Positions 47,201 through 59,000 of a stretch of DNA of 64,000 bases are shown here, piece by piece. The position numbers were made by a program, and so were the translations under genes. Source of the DNA: Akebia trifoliata (taxonomy: Eukaryota > Streptophyta > Magnoliopsida > Ranunculales > Lardizabalaceae); assembly GCA_017979445.1 (NCBI GenBank), contig JADQWC010000339.1:28930-92929 (forward strand), read 5' to 3'. The notes under the pieces were generated by a model, which was not told the origin of the DNA, made no database searches, and saw only the letters and a program-made list of their open reading frames with translations. Position 1 is the first letter of the stretch, and the number at the start of each line of letters is the position of its first letter.

Positions 47201-48680
47201 TCTGAAGTCAAAAGCAGTCAGTTTAATCCCCAGTTGAGAGGTGACGCACGATGCTGAGCAAGGGTCTACTTAAATACCTCTCGTTTAGAATAGGCATAGT
47301 GTATCCCCCTCGTACAGTAGGGTACAGCGCGACAAGATCTCGCTTAGGCACTGATTTTGACCAAAAAGTGCAATTTATGTACTTGGATTATCTTTTATAT
47401 ACCTACGGGTATAAGTCAAGAGTTGTAGCTTTCATAAATGGTTTGACATCCCACGAGGGGACTGACTACGTACTAGGACTAAGTTGGCAATAGGGACATG
47501 TGACCGTGCGATTTATAATAAGTCAAAGGCTCATGTCGCTCCAGCATGGGTACATCGATATACCTTTCAGAGTCACCTGATTAGACGGTACTGATGCCCC
47601 AGTTTGATATACCCTAAGGTACGTGACTAGAGTTGTGATTTTCATGAATGACGTCGCATCTCCGAAGAGACCGGGACATGCACTAGTGTCACGTTGGCTA
47701 TATGGGACATGTAAGCGTGCAAAATGATAAATATGCTAATGGTGTGTACAAAATAAGGTGGGGTGTGCCCCGGGCCTTTTCCAAACCCAAGGGCCCATGG
47801 GCCTATCATATCATTACAACATTGAAATATTAAATACAATAATACACACACCAATCACATCCCATCACATCAATACTAGGATCAAAATAAGCACACATAT
47901 ATCAATTTCTGGTATGTTAGATACGCAATCAGAATAGGACTAATAATTAAAATCAATCATCGAAATAAGCACATAATTTTTATTTATTATTTTTAGTCCA
48001 ATTTTTTTTCTTTATTAATTCAATCAAAAATTGCGTTGGTAACCCCAAACCACATCGAGATTATCAAAGAATAATGGTAATGTTGGGATGGAGATTTTTT
48101 TTTAAAATCAAATAACCTACTTTTTTTTTATATATAAAACTAAAAATTAAAAATCCTAAAAAAACCCAAGAAGAGTGAGTCGTTATTGCCATACCAACTT
48201 CTACTAATGCCACCCTAATTTAAATCACCAAATAGTTACCATAATTAAGGTAACATTAGAAATTTGGTATGTCAATAAGGAGACTTTCTTTGGCTGCGAA
48301 GAGGGCAGCCAATAATTCTCTCATTTTTTGTTATCACGTTGTTAGGTCAATAATCGTTGGTAAGAAGAAAATCATACAAATTAATGAAGCTAGCCTTAAC
48401 ATTTAGTGACATATAACGAGGGTCAAGACACTTTCCTTATCAAGGAAAGTGATTTTATAAATTAATTAATAAGTCAAGTAAAGTATTGGGTCCACTCCAA
48501 AATTTACCCTAAGTAACAACTCCATAAAGCAATGGAGTTTTTTAGTGCTAACATAGTTCTGTCAAGCAAAATTTTTTTTGTTTTGTTTTGTTTTTTTTTA
48601 ATTTTTTTTTAAAAAAAAGCAAAACCAAACATCAATTTTTAGTGCTAACATAGTTCTGTCAAGCAATTTTTTTTTTTGTT
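44231..48680 (-). other. Non-coding interior of the LARD-like element
   Basis: No coding region recognisable. About three diverged copies of a 65-70-base motif (plus strand: CACCTTTTCAGGTTTTCGAC, TTAGCGGGCTT) lie at 44,940-45,115. A block with GGTTGCCTACGTACCCCAAA is at 45,494, a type of sequence I associate with Tat-lineage 3' regions. Two diverged copies of about 215 bases (each with AGAGTTGTRRYTTTCAT and GGGACATGT) occur near 47,410 and 47,625. A 29-base direct repeat (TTTAGTGCTAACATAGTTCT) occurs at 48,540 and 48,639. Confidence 0.6.
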
Positions 48681-48972
48681 TTGTTTTTATTTTATTTTTT
48701 AAAAGCAAAACCCAACAGCAATCTAACCAAAATCAACTCTCAAATATTTCAACCTCCAGTTTCTCTACATATAGAGAGAGATAACAAAAAGGGAAAACAG
48801 GAAAGGAGAGACACACATAGATGTAAACAACCAGCATATCTATGTTATTTTGATGATTCATCTTCAAACCGACGTCGCCTAACTCAGACTTCGCAACCGA
48901 ACAATACCCATATATGGAAAAATTGGGAATTTACAGATTACCCACTATCAAGCACAAGTCCTAAGAGGACTA

Positions 48973-49289
48973 TCAAAGTTCGGGTTTCTCCATTCCCTCA
49001 TCGAGCATAATTTCTTGGGAGCGACATTCGCAGCTGCAGAAAGCTTTCTTGCCTCTGTAAATGTATATGCCCTTCCCCTTCCCGAGATTCTTCTTGTAAG
49101 TAAAAGAAGCTGAGGAAATTCTTGGACGTATACCACGATCGATCAGAGAAAAAAAATAGCTCCTTCCTCGGCATAGAAAATCCGACAACACCGAAACAAT
49201 TCTTCACTATGCAGCCATCGGAAATATGAGTTTGTTCTTGGGTTTGGTCCATGGGTTATCACACAAGTATAATCCTCAAAGGATTCCAT
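48973..49289 (-). pseudogene. Captured FLZ (FCS-like zinc finger, DUF581) gene
   Basis: Minus strand from the Met at 49,289: MESFEDYTCVITHGPNP, then a frame change to THISDGCIVKNC, then another to SASFTYKKNLGKGKGIYIYR, GKKAFCSCECRSQEIMLDEG. This matches the short FLZ proteins that bind SnRK1 kinase subunits: an N-terminal DYTCVIxHGPNP motif and the FLZ domain with its FCSxECR block. The first zinc ligand, normally Cys in FLxxC, appears as Tyr (TYKKN), and frameshifts separate the parts, so it is not functional. It has the same sense as the retroelement and is followed by a UTR-like tail. It lies between the LTRs and is therefore element cargo. Confidence 0.82.
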
Positions 49290-50447
49290 CTCATTAGCGA
49301 AGAGACAACCTGTAAAAACCCAAGGTTAGCCCGGTGTTTCAAGGCCAAAATTTGCAGACCCAAATTTTTTTACTGAAGACAGAGAGTTACGGGTTTTGAG
49401 ACCGAAATTGGATGGAGATTTTGGGGGATTCAATAGGAGAATTAAGAGAGTGAGAGAGAGATGAAAAAGAGACAGACGTCTCTCTGTTTGCTGCCAAGAA
49501 CCAATTTGAGAAGAAGATAAAACAGAAAAAGGTAAAATTCACTATGGCAACCACGTTTTAGGTCCTGTTTTGTTTTGCAATTTTTTACGCGAATTAAAAA
49601 AAAAAAAAAAAAAAAAAAAGGTGTTGCTCTTTCTAACAGTAGGTTACTTCATGAATTTTTTCTTTAAAAAAAAAAAAAATACACCATCCATTTTTTTTTA
49701 TTTTACTTCTTGTTGCTAAAAGCGCGTTGCTCACACCAAATTTTTAAACAAAAAAAAAGCATAGCATTCACCCTTTTTGTTAGCAATAGCATAGCACAAG
49801 TAATAATAGAAATAAAATAAAAATAATTTTTTTTTTCAAGAAGAGAAAGAGGGTTTAAAAACAAGAAAGCGCGTTCTTTTTTTTGTATTTTTTTCTTTGA
49901 TACGCACTATGCATAGTAATGCCGATGTAAAAAATATATATTATTTTTATTTAAAAAAATAAATAAATAAAATAAAAAAAATTGGTTACTCCCCATCCCA
50001 ATCATCATCATTCTATCATTAATTTATATGTCAATTTGAATCTTTTATTATTTAGGGTCACCCTAAATGAACTTGATTAAATCACAAGGATAATATACCA
50101 AATCTCAAAATCAAATCAAATGATGTTAATAGAGGCTAATACAAGATATCCCAAATAAAAATGGGCTATCAACCATTCTCATTTTCATATTTTTAACCTC
50201 CCGATATCCTGCATTATTTTGGGTAATCTTGCATTATTTAGGGTCATCCCAAATGACCTTAAATCGAATAATATTCCACAATAACATGCTCAAAACTTAA
50301 TCCAAATCATACCAAGAGAATGTAACACAATCCAAAAAAATAAATAAAATAAATAAACGAATCAAATAAACAAAACAAAATAATAAAAAATAGGTCTAAA
50401 TAGCAATATTTTCATACTTGGGGCTTTTCAAGTTTGATCTTCAATAG
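49290..50447 (-). other. 5'-UTR-like flank of the captured gene and element leader
   Basis: Minus strand 49,500-49,290 is pyrimidine-rich (CTCTCTCTCACTCTC) and resembles a plant 5' UTR, with TTTTTACAG before GTTGTCTCTTCG as a possible acceptor. 49,560-50,447 is A/T-homopolymer-rich and non-coding. Confidence 0.5.
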
Positions 50448-50465
50448 TCCCCAGCGAAGTCGTCA
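50448..50465 (-). promoter_or_regulatory. Primer-binding site, tRNA-Arg type
   Basis: Minus strand reads TGACGACTTCGCTGGGGA one base after the 5' LTR. Plant tRNA-Arg ends ..TCCCCAGTGGAGTCG plus CCA; the complement TGGCGACTCCACTGGGGA differs at three or four positions. tRNA-Arg priming is known for Ogre-type elements. Confidence 0.75.
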
Positions 50466-51888
50466 CTGAAAACGCCCTAGATCCGCGGGATACGCGGATC
50501 CGCTTTTGACCTTTGAGGTTTGGGAGTCGCCACCTAGTTATTACGGTCTAGGAACCGAATATAGACTCGAAACGGATAAAAACAACTAATCTACTAACAA
50601 ATACTGAGTCCGGGGATCACATTACAGAGTTGAAAGGTGTTAGGCACCAACCCCGTTCGACAAATACCGGTCTCTACTAATTTTCAAGTAAACTACATTG
50701 CTAAAAGACCTAATAAAATAAAAAATAAGAAATTCATACTTTTTCGAAGACAACGGTCTTGTTCCCTCAGATTTGATAGAGCAGCTCCTTGTATAATACT
50801 CCTCGCTTCGTTTTGTCTCCGAATCTGATTTCTGATCTCCGAGGCAAGGTATTTTTTCCTTAGATCTGGATTCTTCGAATTTTTTTTTTATGGATTTCTG
50901 GGTGTTTTTGAAAGGTTTCTAAGTGTTTTTCGAGCTAAAATCGAAGTATGAGTGTTAGATAAGGAGTTGGGACTTCTAAATTAGGGTTTATGGGAGGCTA
51001 GGGAAGCTTTTTGACCTACTTCTCTTAGGATTTATTTTTTGATACGCAATAAGTTGTAGGGACCCCTATTTATAGATTTTTTTAGAAGAATTAGGGTTTT
51101 ATTAGGATTTCTTTTAGGGTTTTAATTAGGGTTTTGACTTTAGTCTTATGAAATTGACTTGATTAGTTTAGATCAGGGTTTTGACTTTAGTGTTATGAGA
51201 TTGACTTTAATACTTTGACTTTAGTCTTTCTTGGTTGACTTTTAGTTTTACTTGATTGACTTTAATTTTGGGAGAACCCCATTTTATTATATCTTTAATT
51301 TTTTAGACCCCCAAATGGAGGGGTCCTTGAATAAATATCCTGGCAACCATCAACAATTTTGCTTGAAAGTCTGATTGATCGATTGATTTTTTGGTTCAAA
51401 ATTTTAAATTAATTTTATTAATGTTTCACTTTACATTATTTAATGTTTTATTTAGTAATTTTGAAAATTTTATTATAAAAATTATAAAATTATCATTTTG
51501 CCCTTAGAGAGAACTTTTTGTATTTCAAGTCTGTTTTTGATGTTCTAGGATGTTTTAGAATCGATTTTTCGTAAGGAATTCAATGGAAATATTGGTTTGT
51601 GTTATTTATGAATTTTTTTGTGTGGAATGGTTATGAACATTATGAGGGGTATTTTGATAATTTGATCAATTTTTAATGATTTTTATCTTGAAGCTTCTTT
51701 TTGGGGTTATATTTTCCTATCGTAGCGCGGTTTTTACAGTTTTGTCAGTTTGATATATCTCATCCGGATTTTCTGAAACATATCTAGTAACAAAATAAAG
51801 CATTGGAATAAACATCCATCATTGGGAATCGTTGCAATCGGGTTGACGAGTTGATTAATCAGGCGAGTGCAAAAATGGGGTGTCTACA
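50466..51888 (-). repeat. 5' LTR of the LARD-like element
   Basis: Direct copy of 41,387-42,799; both start with CTGAAA and end with GTGTCTACA on the plus strand. The small divergence between the two copies suggests a moderately old insertion. Confidence 0.93.
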
Positions 51889-51893
51889 GGTAT

Positions 51894-53087
51894 TTGGTTG
51901 GAATGATTGTGTTTATGAGTTTCATACTTGTGTTCCATGAAAGACGACGACACATCAAAGGAAATTGATTAACCTGAAGCAGAACTTTGCAGTCTATAAT
52001 ATGTCCATCTATTTTGTAGTGTCTTATTAAAAAAGTCTCATCAATTTTTGGGCACTTATCATACATTTCCTTCTATATGAGGGACCTATGCTTCTATGTT
52101 CAAATACAATTTTTCTTTCTTTTTCTGTTTAATTTTTATTATTATAAGAATACCGAAAATTAATTTTACGACCTTGAGAAAAATTATCATCGAGATAAGT
52201 ATTTATGGGATGTGTATAAATCTTGACAATAAAATTTTGCATTTACATGCTTGGGATTGTGTGTTTTTTCTTGAGCTAACAAAATTCAACTATCTTATGT
52301 ATATATGATCTAATAAGTCCACACAGAAAGAGATACATAGTTGTAGGTGTCAACTAGCTTAGTTGATAATGTCTATGGGTGATTATATAGATTCACGAAT
52401 GCATTTTCTCGTAATCATTTTCCTAAGAAATTTATATTTCCTTGAAATTAAATTCTCCAAGTAATCATAGGAATCTCTCATAGGATTATTAACATGGAAC
52501 TTGTTGAGAAAGTTACCAAATGGAGAATCAATACCTAGAGAAACAAAGAAAAAAAAAGAATAAAAAAAAGGGAAAGATAAAAAAGAGAAACAAAGAAAAA
52601 AAAGAATAAAAAAAGGGAAAGATAAAAAAGAGAAGGAGAATTGATACTTATGTCAAATCTTCTTGGTAAGAAAGAAATGGAATAATATTTATTCATCTCA
52701 AATGTACTTACCAATCAGAATTAGCCAATCGGGGAATTAGCATCCCACTTGAAACAGCTTTAACAGAATGATAATGTATATGTATTAGCATTCCGTTAAT
52801 TAAACGGCATAAACTTTTGGTGTTTTTGGGTAGCTGTTTCAAGTTTCGATTTTATTATCTACATCACATTCCGTTTATCTCTGACGTGACGTGTGACTTA
52901 GGGATTTACATATACGTATCTAGATGCGCACCACGTATACAGGTGTAGCAATGATAATAAATACACCCTGATACACGAGATCGCTCCCTTGATGTTTATA
53001 AATAGCGGGCCCAAACCGTTCCAGGTGCAAGTTCTTTGAAATCTGGCGCCCAAAACAAAAGAGAATCAGAACGAGGAGGAGAGAGTA
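51894..53087 (+). promoter_or_regulatory. Upstream region and core promoter of the aminopeptidase gene
   Basis: TATAAATA at 52,997-53,004, about 85 bases before the ATG, is a good TATA box and implies a short 5' UTR. ACGT-core motifs lie at 52,882-52,893 (TGACGTGACGTG) and near 52,933 (CCACGTA), the sort of sites bound by bZIP factors. An A/G-rich duplication of about 46 bases spans 52,538-52,635. The LARD-like element ends 1.2 kb upstream of the start codon. No other gene is seen. Confidence 0.65.
52538..52635. repeat. Two-copy purine-rich tandem duplication
   Basis: GAGAAACAAAGAAAAAAA, AGAATAAAAAAAGGG, AAAGATAAAAAA occurs twice in succession, differing by A-run length. Confidence 0.9.
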
Positions 53088-56000
53088 ATGGAGCAGAAAC
53101 AGAAGTACGAACAGTTCAAAGGGCAGCCAAGATTACCGAAATTCGCAGTCCCGAAACGTTACGAACTGAAACTCAAACCAGACCTTATAGCTTGTAAATT
53201 CTCCGGAACAGTTGAGATCACAATCGATATAATCTCTGAAACTAAATTTATAGTCCTCAATGCGGCGGAACTTGTCTTCGATCATAGTTCAATTTGGTTC
53301 AAGAATCAAAGCTCTTCGAAGGTTTATAATTTATTCTTCTTGGATTTATCTGTATTTTCTTCGATTTTGATAGATTGAATGATGGATGAGATTGGTTTTG
53401 TACTTCTGTTTGTGTTTCTTTCAGAAATTTCTTCCTTTTGAGGTGGAAATGGTGGAGGAAGACGAGATTGTGGTTTTTGGATTCAATGAGACTCTTCCAG
53501 TTGGTGAGGGGACTTTGAAGATCGGTTTTGAAGGAACCCTAAATGACAGGATGAAAGGATTCTATAGAAGGTAATATCTGTTTCATCCAATCTTATTTTC
53601 ATTAGTCTCTCTCTAATAAGTTAGGGTTTTTTATTATGTTTGTTTAGTACTTATGAGCTTAATGGCGAGAAGAAGAACATGGCGGTCACACAATTTGAGC
53701 CCGCGGACGCTAGGCGATGTTTCCCATGCTGGGATGAACCTGCTGTCAAGGTGTTTTTCACATTTGTTCTATTTTTACTTGATTTAATCTCCATTATTTT
53801 GCAATTTAACAATCAATCACAAATATATATATTTTTTCGTTTAAAAAAGCTGGAAAACTTGAGTGTGAACATGTCTATTCTTCTTTTTGTAATCATGACA
53901 AATCTTAGGTACCATTCCTTTCTCTTGAATGAATGTCTTTTGTTCTTGAGAAATTTCAATCGTTTGAAGGATACTCACTTTTGTATATTATATATGCTTG
54001 ATTATGTATGGAAGCCTAGGTTTAAAATATTGTCCCGAGACAATGTTTTGGTCCTCGTGACCAATACTTTCGGATACATTGCCGAAACAATCAATGTTTC
54101 GGGGTTGATATTTTGATTCAGTCTCAGCCAATACCAATACATGGTATTGGCTGATACATTCCGACACTTATCAAACCCGTATCCTGTGGATTTAGTTTCG
54201 GCTAAATAAATCTTGTTTATCCATTCCACTCTATCCATAGCCACGCCTTTTGTTATTATAGTTGTATTTAATTAATAAATTAGAATATTGAGCATGGATC
54301 ACCAACCCAATTTAGATGTCTTTTAAAAAAAAAGAAAATTAATAATATGTGTCATTTTTTTGTTGTTAGGATGTCTTGAACAGAGACGCATTTCATTGTG
54401 TCTGACATGGCAAATACAGCTAAAAGTGCTGTGTCTTTGGTAGCTAGGTTCAAATGCTTGTTAGTTTCAGCTTATATGATATCTTGATAAAGGATAAATT
54501 TTGCCCCCTTACATTGACTAATGCATTGTGTCCAGGCTACATTCAAGATAACATTGGAAGTGCCCTCTGAACTGATGGCATTGTCCAATATGCCAGTCAT
54601 TCAAGAAAAGCTTGATGGGCATCTAAAGACAGTTTCTTTTCAAGAATCACCAATTATGTCAACTTATTTGGTGGCTGTCGTTGTTGGTTTGTTTGATTAT
54701 GTAGAAGACCAGACATCTGAAGGTATGGTCATAAACTACTTTGTTTCTTTTTATGTGTAACTCTCATTGCTGATCGTGTTATCTTAAATTTTTACATATA
54801 TGGTCAGGTATTAAGGTTCGAGTATACTGTCAAGTGGGTAAGGCAAATCAAGGAAAATTTGCTTTAGATGTTGCTGTGAGGACACTTGATCTATATAAAG
54901 TGTATGCAAGCTACAGACTATACTTTTGTCTGTTACTAGTTGAACAATGACTCTCCATAAGAGTGATTAGGTGCTCGATGTGGCCTTCCTTGATATACAA
55001 TATCTAACTTCTTATTTGAACTCATACAGATACTTTGACATTCCATATTCACTACCCAAACTCGATATGGTTGCCATCCCTGATTTTGCTGCCGGTGCTA
55101 TGGAGAACTATGGTTTGGTTACTTACCGTGAAACAGCTTTGCTTTATGATGATCAACATTCCGCGGCTGCTAACAAGCAATGGGTAATTGACATCTGATG
55201 CATTTTATCCATTTGTAAAAATGCTGAAATCCTTCTCATGCTTTTCTAGATTTTTATAGCTGCTATGCTATCAAAATATCATATTTATTGTTTCAGCATG
55301 TCATTCTGCTTCTGTTCAGGTTGCAATTGTTGTAGCCCATGAACTGGCACATCAGTGGTTTGGAAATCTTGTGACAATGGAATGGTGGACTCATTTATGG
55401 CTTAATGAGGGTTTTGCAACATGGGTATTTCTCATGAGATCCTTTATCTTTATTAAATACAACTGGTGATCCATTACTGTATCATGAGCTAGTAAACTGT
55501 TTATTTGGATGATTTTTGTGTTTCAGGTGAGCTATTTAGCTGCTGAAAGCCTATTTCCTGATTGGAATGTTTGGACTCAATTTCTTGACGAAACTAACGA
55601 TGGTCTTAGGCTGGATGGACTTGCAGAATCACACCCTATAGAGGTAAAAAATAGTAAATGTGATCTTCCTTTGGAATTGTTAAAGCTTATTATATTTGAA
55701 GTTGCCTTGATATAACTTATCTCTTATATTTGCCCAAGTAAACAATATATGCTTCAGGTGGAGATAAACCATGCTAATCAGATTGACGAGATATTTGATG
55801 CAATAAGTTATAGAAAAGGTGCCTCTGTTATCTGGATGCTGCAAAGCTATCTTGGTCCAGAATGTTTTCAGGTTAGGCCATTTATCTTTCTTTTTTTTTT
55901 TTTTTTTTTGCCTCACTTTCTTTGTAATCTTTTTAGTCTCTCTATATCCTGGTCATTATATCGTTTTTTTTTTTTTGTTTTGTTCTGAGAACTATGTGTT

Positions 56001-59000
56001 GAGAGCTTTCCCAATATTCCAACGTGAATGTACCGGGATAATCTGTACCTACACTCTTTCATATTTAGGTCCTGTATGCAAATCATCAAAATGTAAGATA
56101 TTTTATTTGAAGGAAATATTGTTTGAAAAAAAAACAAATCAATAGAATTTTCTGAGCTTCCATGTTGAACCTTAATAGGTGATGTATTGCTGAAGATTTT
56201 GGACTTGAGATCACTACAACTTTAGGTTGTAGGATTCAACCCTTTTTTAATAATTATTATTTGCTTATTTTGTATTATCACACAAGCTGATGTTTTTCTG
56301 CCCATTTTGTATTATAACACAAAGCCAATGTTTTCAAGATACTACCTTCTTTTTGTTAGACATTAGTGTTACACTAGTCAAGATACTACAGAACAAGCAT
56401 ATGTCACACTATTCTTTTGACTAGTGTTTCTCTGTCATAGTTTCTTTGGTCTTCATCTGGCAGTTATAGAGTTCTGTTGGTATATTATTTTGAATATTCT
56501 TCTCTGGCACTGAGTATAGTTATTATTTTGACTTCTTCATGCAATTAGAGATCATTGGCTTCATACATAAAAAAATATGCTTGCTCAAATGCAAAGACGG
56601 AAGATTTGTGGAATGTTCTTGAGGAGGAGTCTGGTGAACCAGTGAACATGCTAATGAATTCATGGACAAAGCAACAAGGATACCCAGTGGTCTATGTAAA
56701 AGTCAACAATCATGAGTTAGAGCTTGAGCAGGTTTGTTTGGTTTACCTTCTTTTTTTTTCCTCAAATCAATTAAAGGTAGCATTTATTATCTGATAGGTT
56801 TAGGGTGTTTTATTATTTTCAGATTACTTAAACATGATGTTTTAGCTGTGTAAATTACGTTCTTTAGATTACTAGGGTGTTGTGGTACTTGCATGATTTT
56901 ATTTGCATGTTATAAATTTACAGGCATCTGTATAAACTGGCAAAAGTGTTAATTATGTGCTTATGGTTGAGAAAGAAAATGAACTTGGTTCTTTTATTAG
57001 AGAAGAGAATACGTTGGAAAAGAAAAGTGCAGCTTGTGATGTGAGGTGATGGCCGAAACGATTATGGAAATGAGAGAGGAAGAAGAAGATAGTAATTCTT
57101 TGAATACAATTTCTAGTTTCTTTGGTCTATCGTGACATTGGAACTTAGAAACTTGACCGTTGGAAACTTTCAAAAGTTTTGAAAACTTCCAGCCCATGTT
57201 ATGTAGTTAGTAATTCTTTGAATAATTCGCGAATTATACCCGACTTTTCCGAATGATGCACAAAACGATTAAAACTTCCGTCCAATTCAATTCCTATTCA
57301 AAATTCTTGACTTTTTGAAACTTTTTGAATTATTCTTTTCCTGAATTAAACAAATCAAAAATACTTTCTGCAAAGAGAAAAAACACAAATTAACTCATAT
57401 TTTTATAAGAATAAAAAATCTATCTCAATATCTCATGATAATATTTTCATTATTCTCTCTTTACACTTAAAGGTTTCATCATTAGACAATCACTAATTGT
57501 TTTCACACTAATCATTGTTTGTTATCGAATCTCATGATTATATCAACAATTAATTTTTCACTCCTTTTACATATCTTCTCTCTCCTCTCAGATTTTTTGA
57601 ACATGAGTCTTGGTAACTCAATTAATTCAGATAGTATGTGCTTTGCGTTATGAAGATTTGTGTTAATAGTATGATTAATCATAAGAAAAAAAATTGTTCT
57701 TAGTTTTAACTTTTTTTTCTATATATGCTATTTTAGAATAAATATTAAAATAGAATATGTGTAAAGGTATCCAAGTGTTATTGATTTGTACTAAGGTTTA
57801 AGGGTTTGATATGCATGCATAAAAATATCATACGTTCGTAATTTACCAAGGATGAGTTCAAAGGTGATTTTGAAAAGTAAGATATAAAAATAATAAATCT
57901 TAAAAAGATAGGGGAGTTTTCTAAATATTTGGATATGAGTACTATGAAATATTTAATATGTATACATACAAATTTTTTAAAGTTTTTAAGAGTATTGAAG
58001 TCGAATTATACCCGAACCATTCTCGTATCGTATTTTTGCCGTTCTTTGAATTTTTAAATGAACTAGTAAATGTATATTCCGAATTGTACTCGAATTAATC
58101 CATAACAATTTTTTGCCATACACTGAATTGCTAACTATACTATATGGGCCACATTCTAGCACATGTAAAACTTGGGTTTTGGCCCCCAATTAGTTATTGA
58201 GAAGTCCTTGTATATGGGCTTGATCCTTTAGCCTTTGAGATCTTCGAAGATTCTTTCGTTTCTCAATCGATTTCAATTGTTGATCTGTGATTTTCTGTGC
58301 ATCAATCTGTGTTACTCAGAGGTATCCTGATCTCCATGGAATGGTGAAAGGTGTTGCACATCGAGGACATTTGAAGTCTGATGTTGGTCGGGTAGCTCCA
58401 TGCGATAGGCATTATCCTTAATTTTCGTAAGCACACATTACCCAATCTTCTTAGGTTGTAGTTTGTTTTAAGATCCACTTGTCAACAATTCCTTGGGTAC
58501 AAAAGCCCACGCATAATCTCCAACATTGAAGACTAGCGACAATGTGCATCCTGACAAACCTGTTTATGGATCCTTCAAGTCGATCAACAACATTCTTGGG
58601 CCTGTGATGAATTGCAACTGAATTTGGGATAGGAATTAGACCCAAAGGACCTTAAGAGTTCTTTCCAAAGATGACTTGAAAGGAGAGAAATTGGTGGTTC
58701 GGTTAGGCATCTTGTTGAACTCAAACTCAAGGCTTGATAGAGAAGTAACTCAATTTTTTGTATTTTGACATGTGGTCGCAATATGTTTCCCAACTTTCTA
58801 TTTTAACCTAGGTTTGTCCTTTATTTTGAGGATGACAATGGGTGCTGAAATTCAATTTGGACCCCAAACATCGATGAAGGGATCTCCAAAAGTGACTCAT
58901 GAATCTTGTCTCTCGATTATGTATCCTACTGTTGGGTGTCTATGGTAAGAAATGATCTCCTTGAAGAATAACTCAGGAATATGATTAGGATCCACTGTAT

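Larger units (their letters stand above)
41387..51888 (-). mobile_element. Non-autonomous (LARD-like) LTR retrotransposon related to the Tat/Ogre-type element, 10.5 kb
   Basis: Two direct LTRs of about 1.4 kb (41,387-42,799 and 50,466-51,888) flank 7.7 kb with no gag or pol. GGTAT precedes the left LTR (41,382-41,386) and follows the right one (51,889-51,893). On the minus strand a primer-binding site matching tRNA-Arg follows the right LTR and a purine tract precedes the left one, so orientation is minus. LTR ends (TGTAGACACC) and the internal LTR blocks GAGTCGCCACC and AGGTGTTAGGCACC (plus strand) are shared with the 7-22 kb element. It probably used proteins of an autonomous relative. It carries a captured FLZ gene. 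Confidence 0.88.

Noticed and set aside
47251..47854. ORFs of 70-80 codons in the LARD-like element interior as genes
   Set aside because: No recognisable motif, opposite strands, and they lie in a diverged duplicated non-coding block.
50448..50465. A tRNA-Arg gene remnant
   Set aside because: Only the 18 bases complementary to a tRNA 3' end are present, next to an LTR, so it is a primer-binding site.
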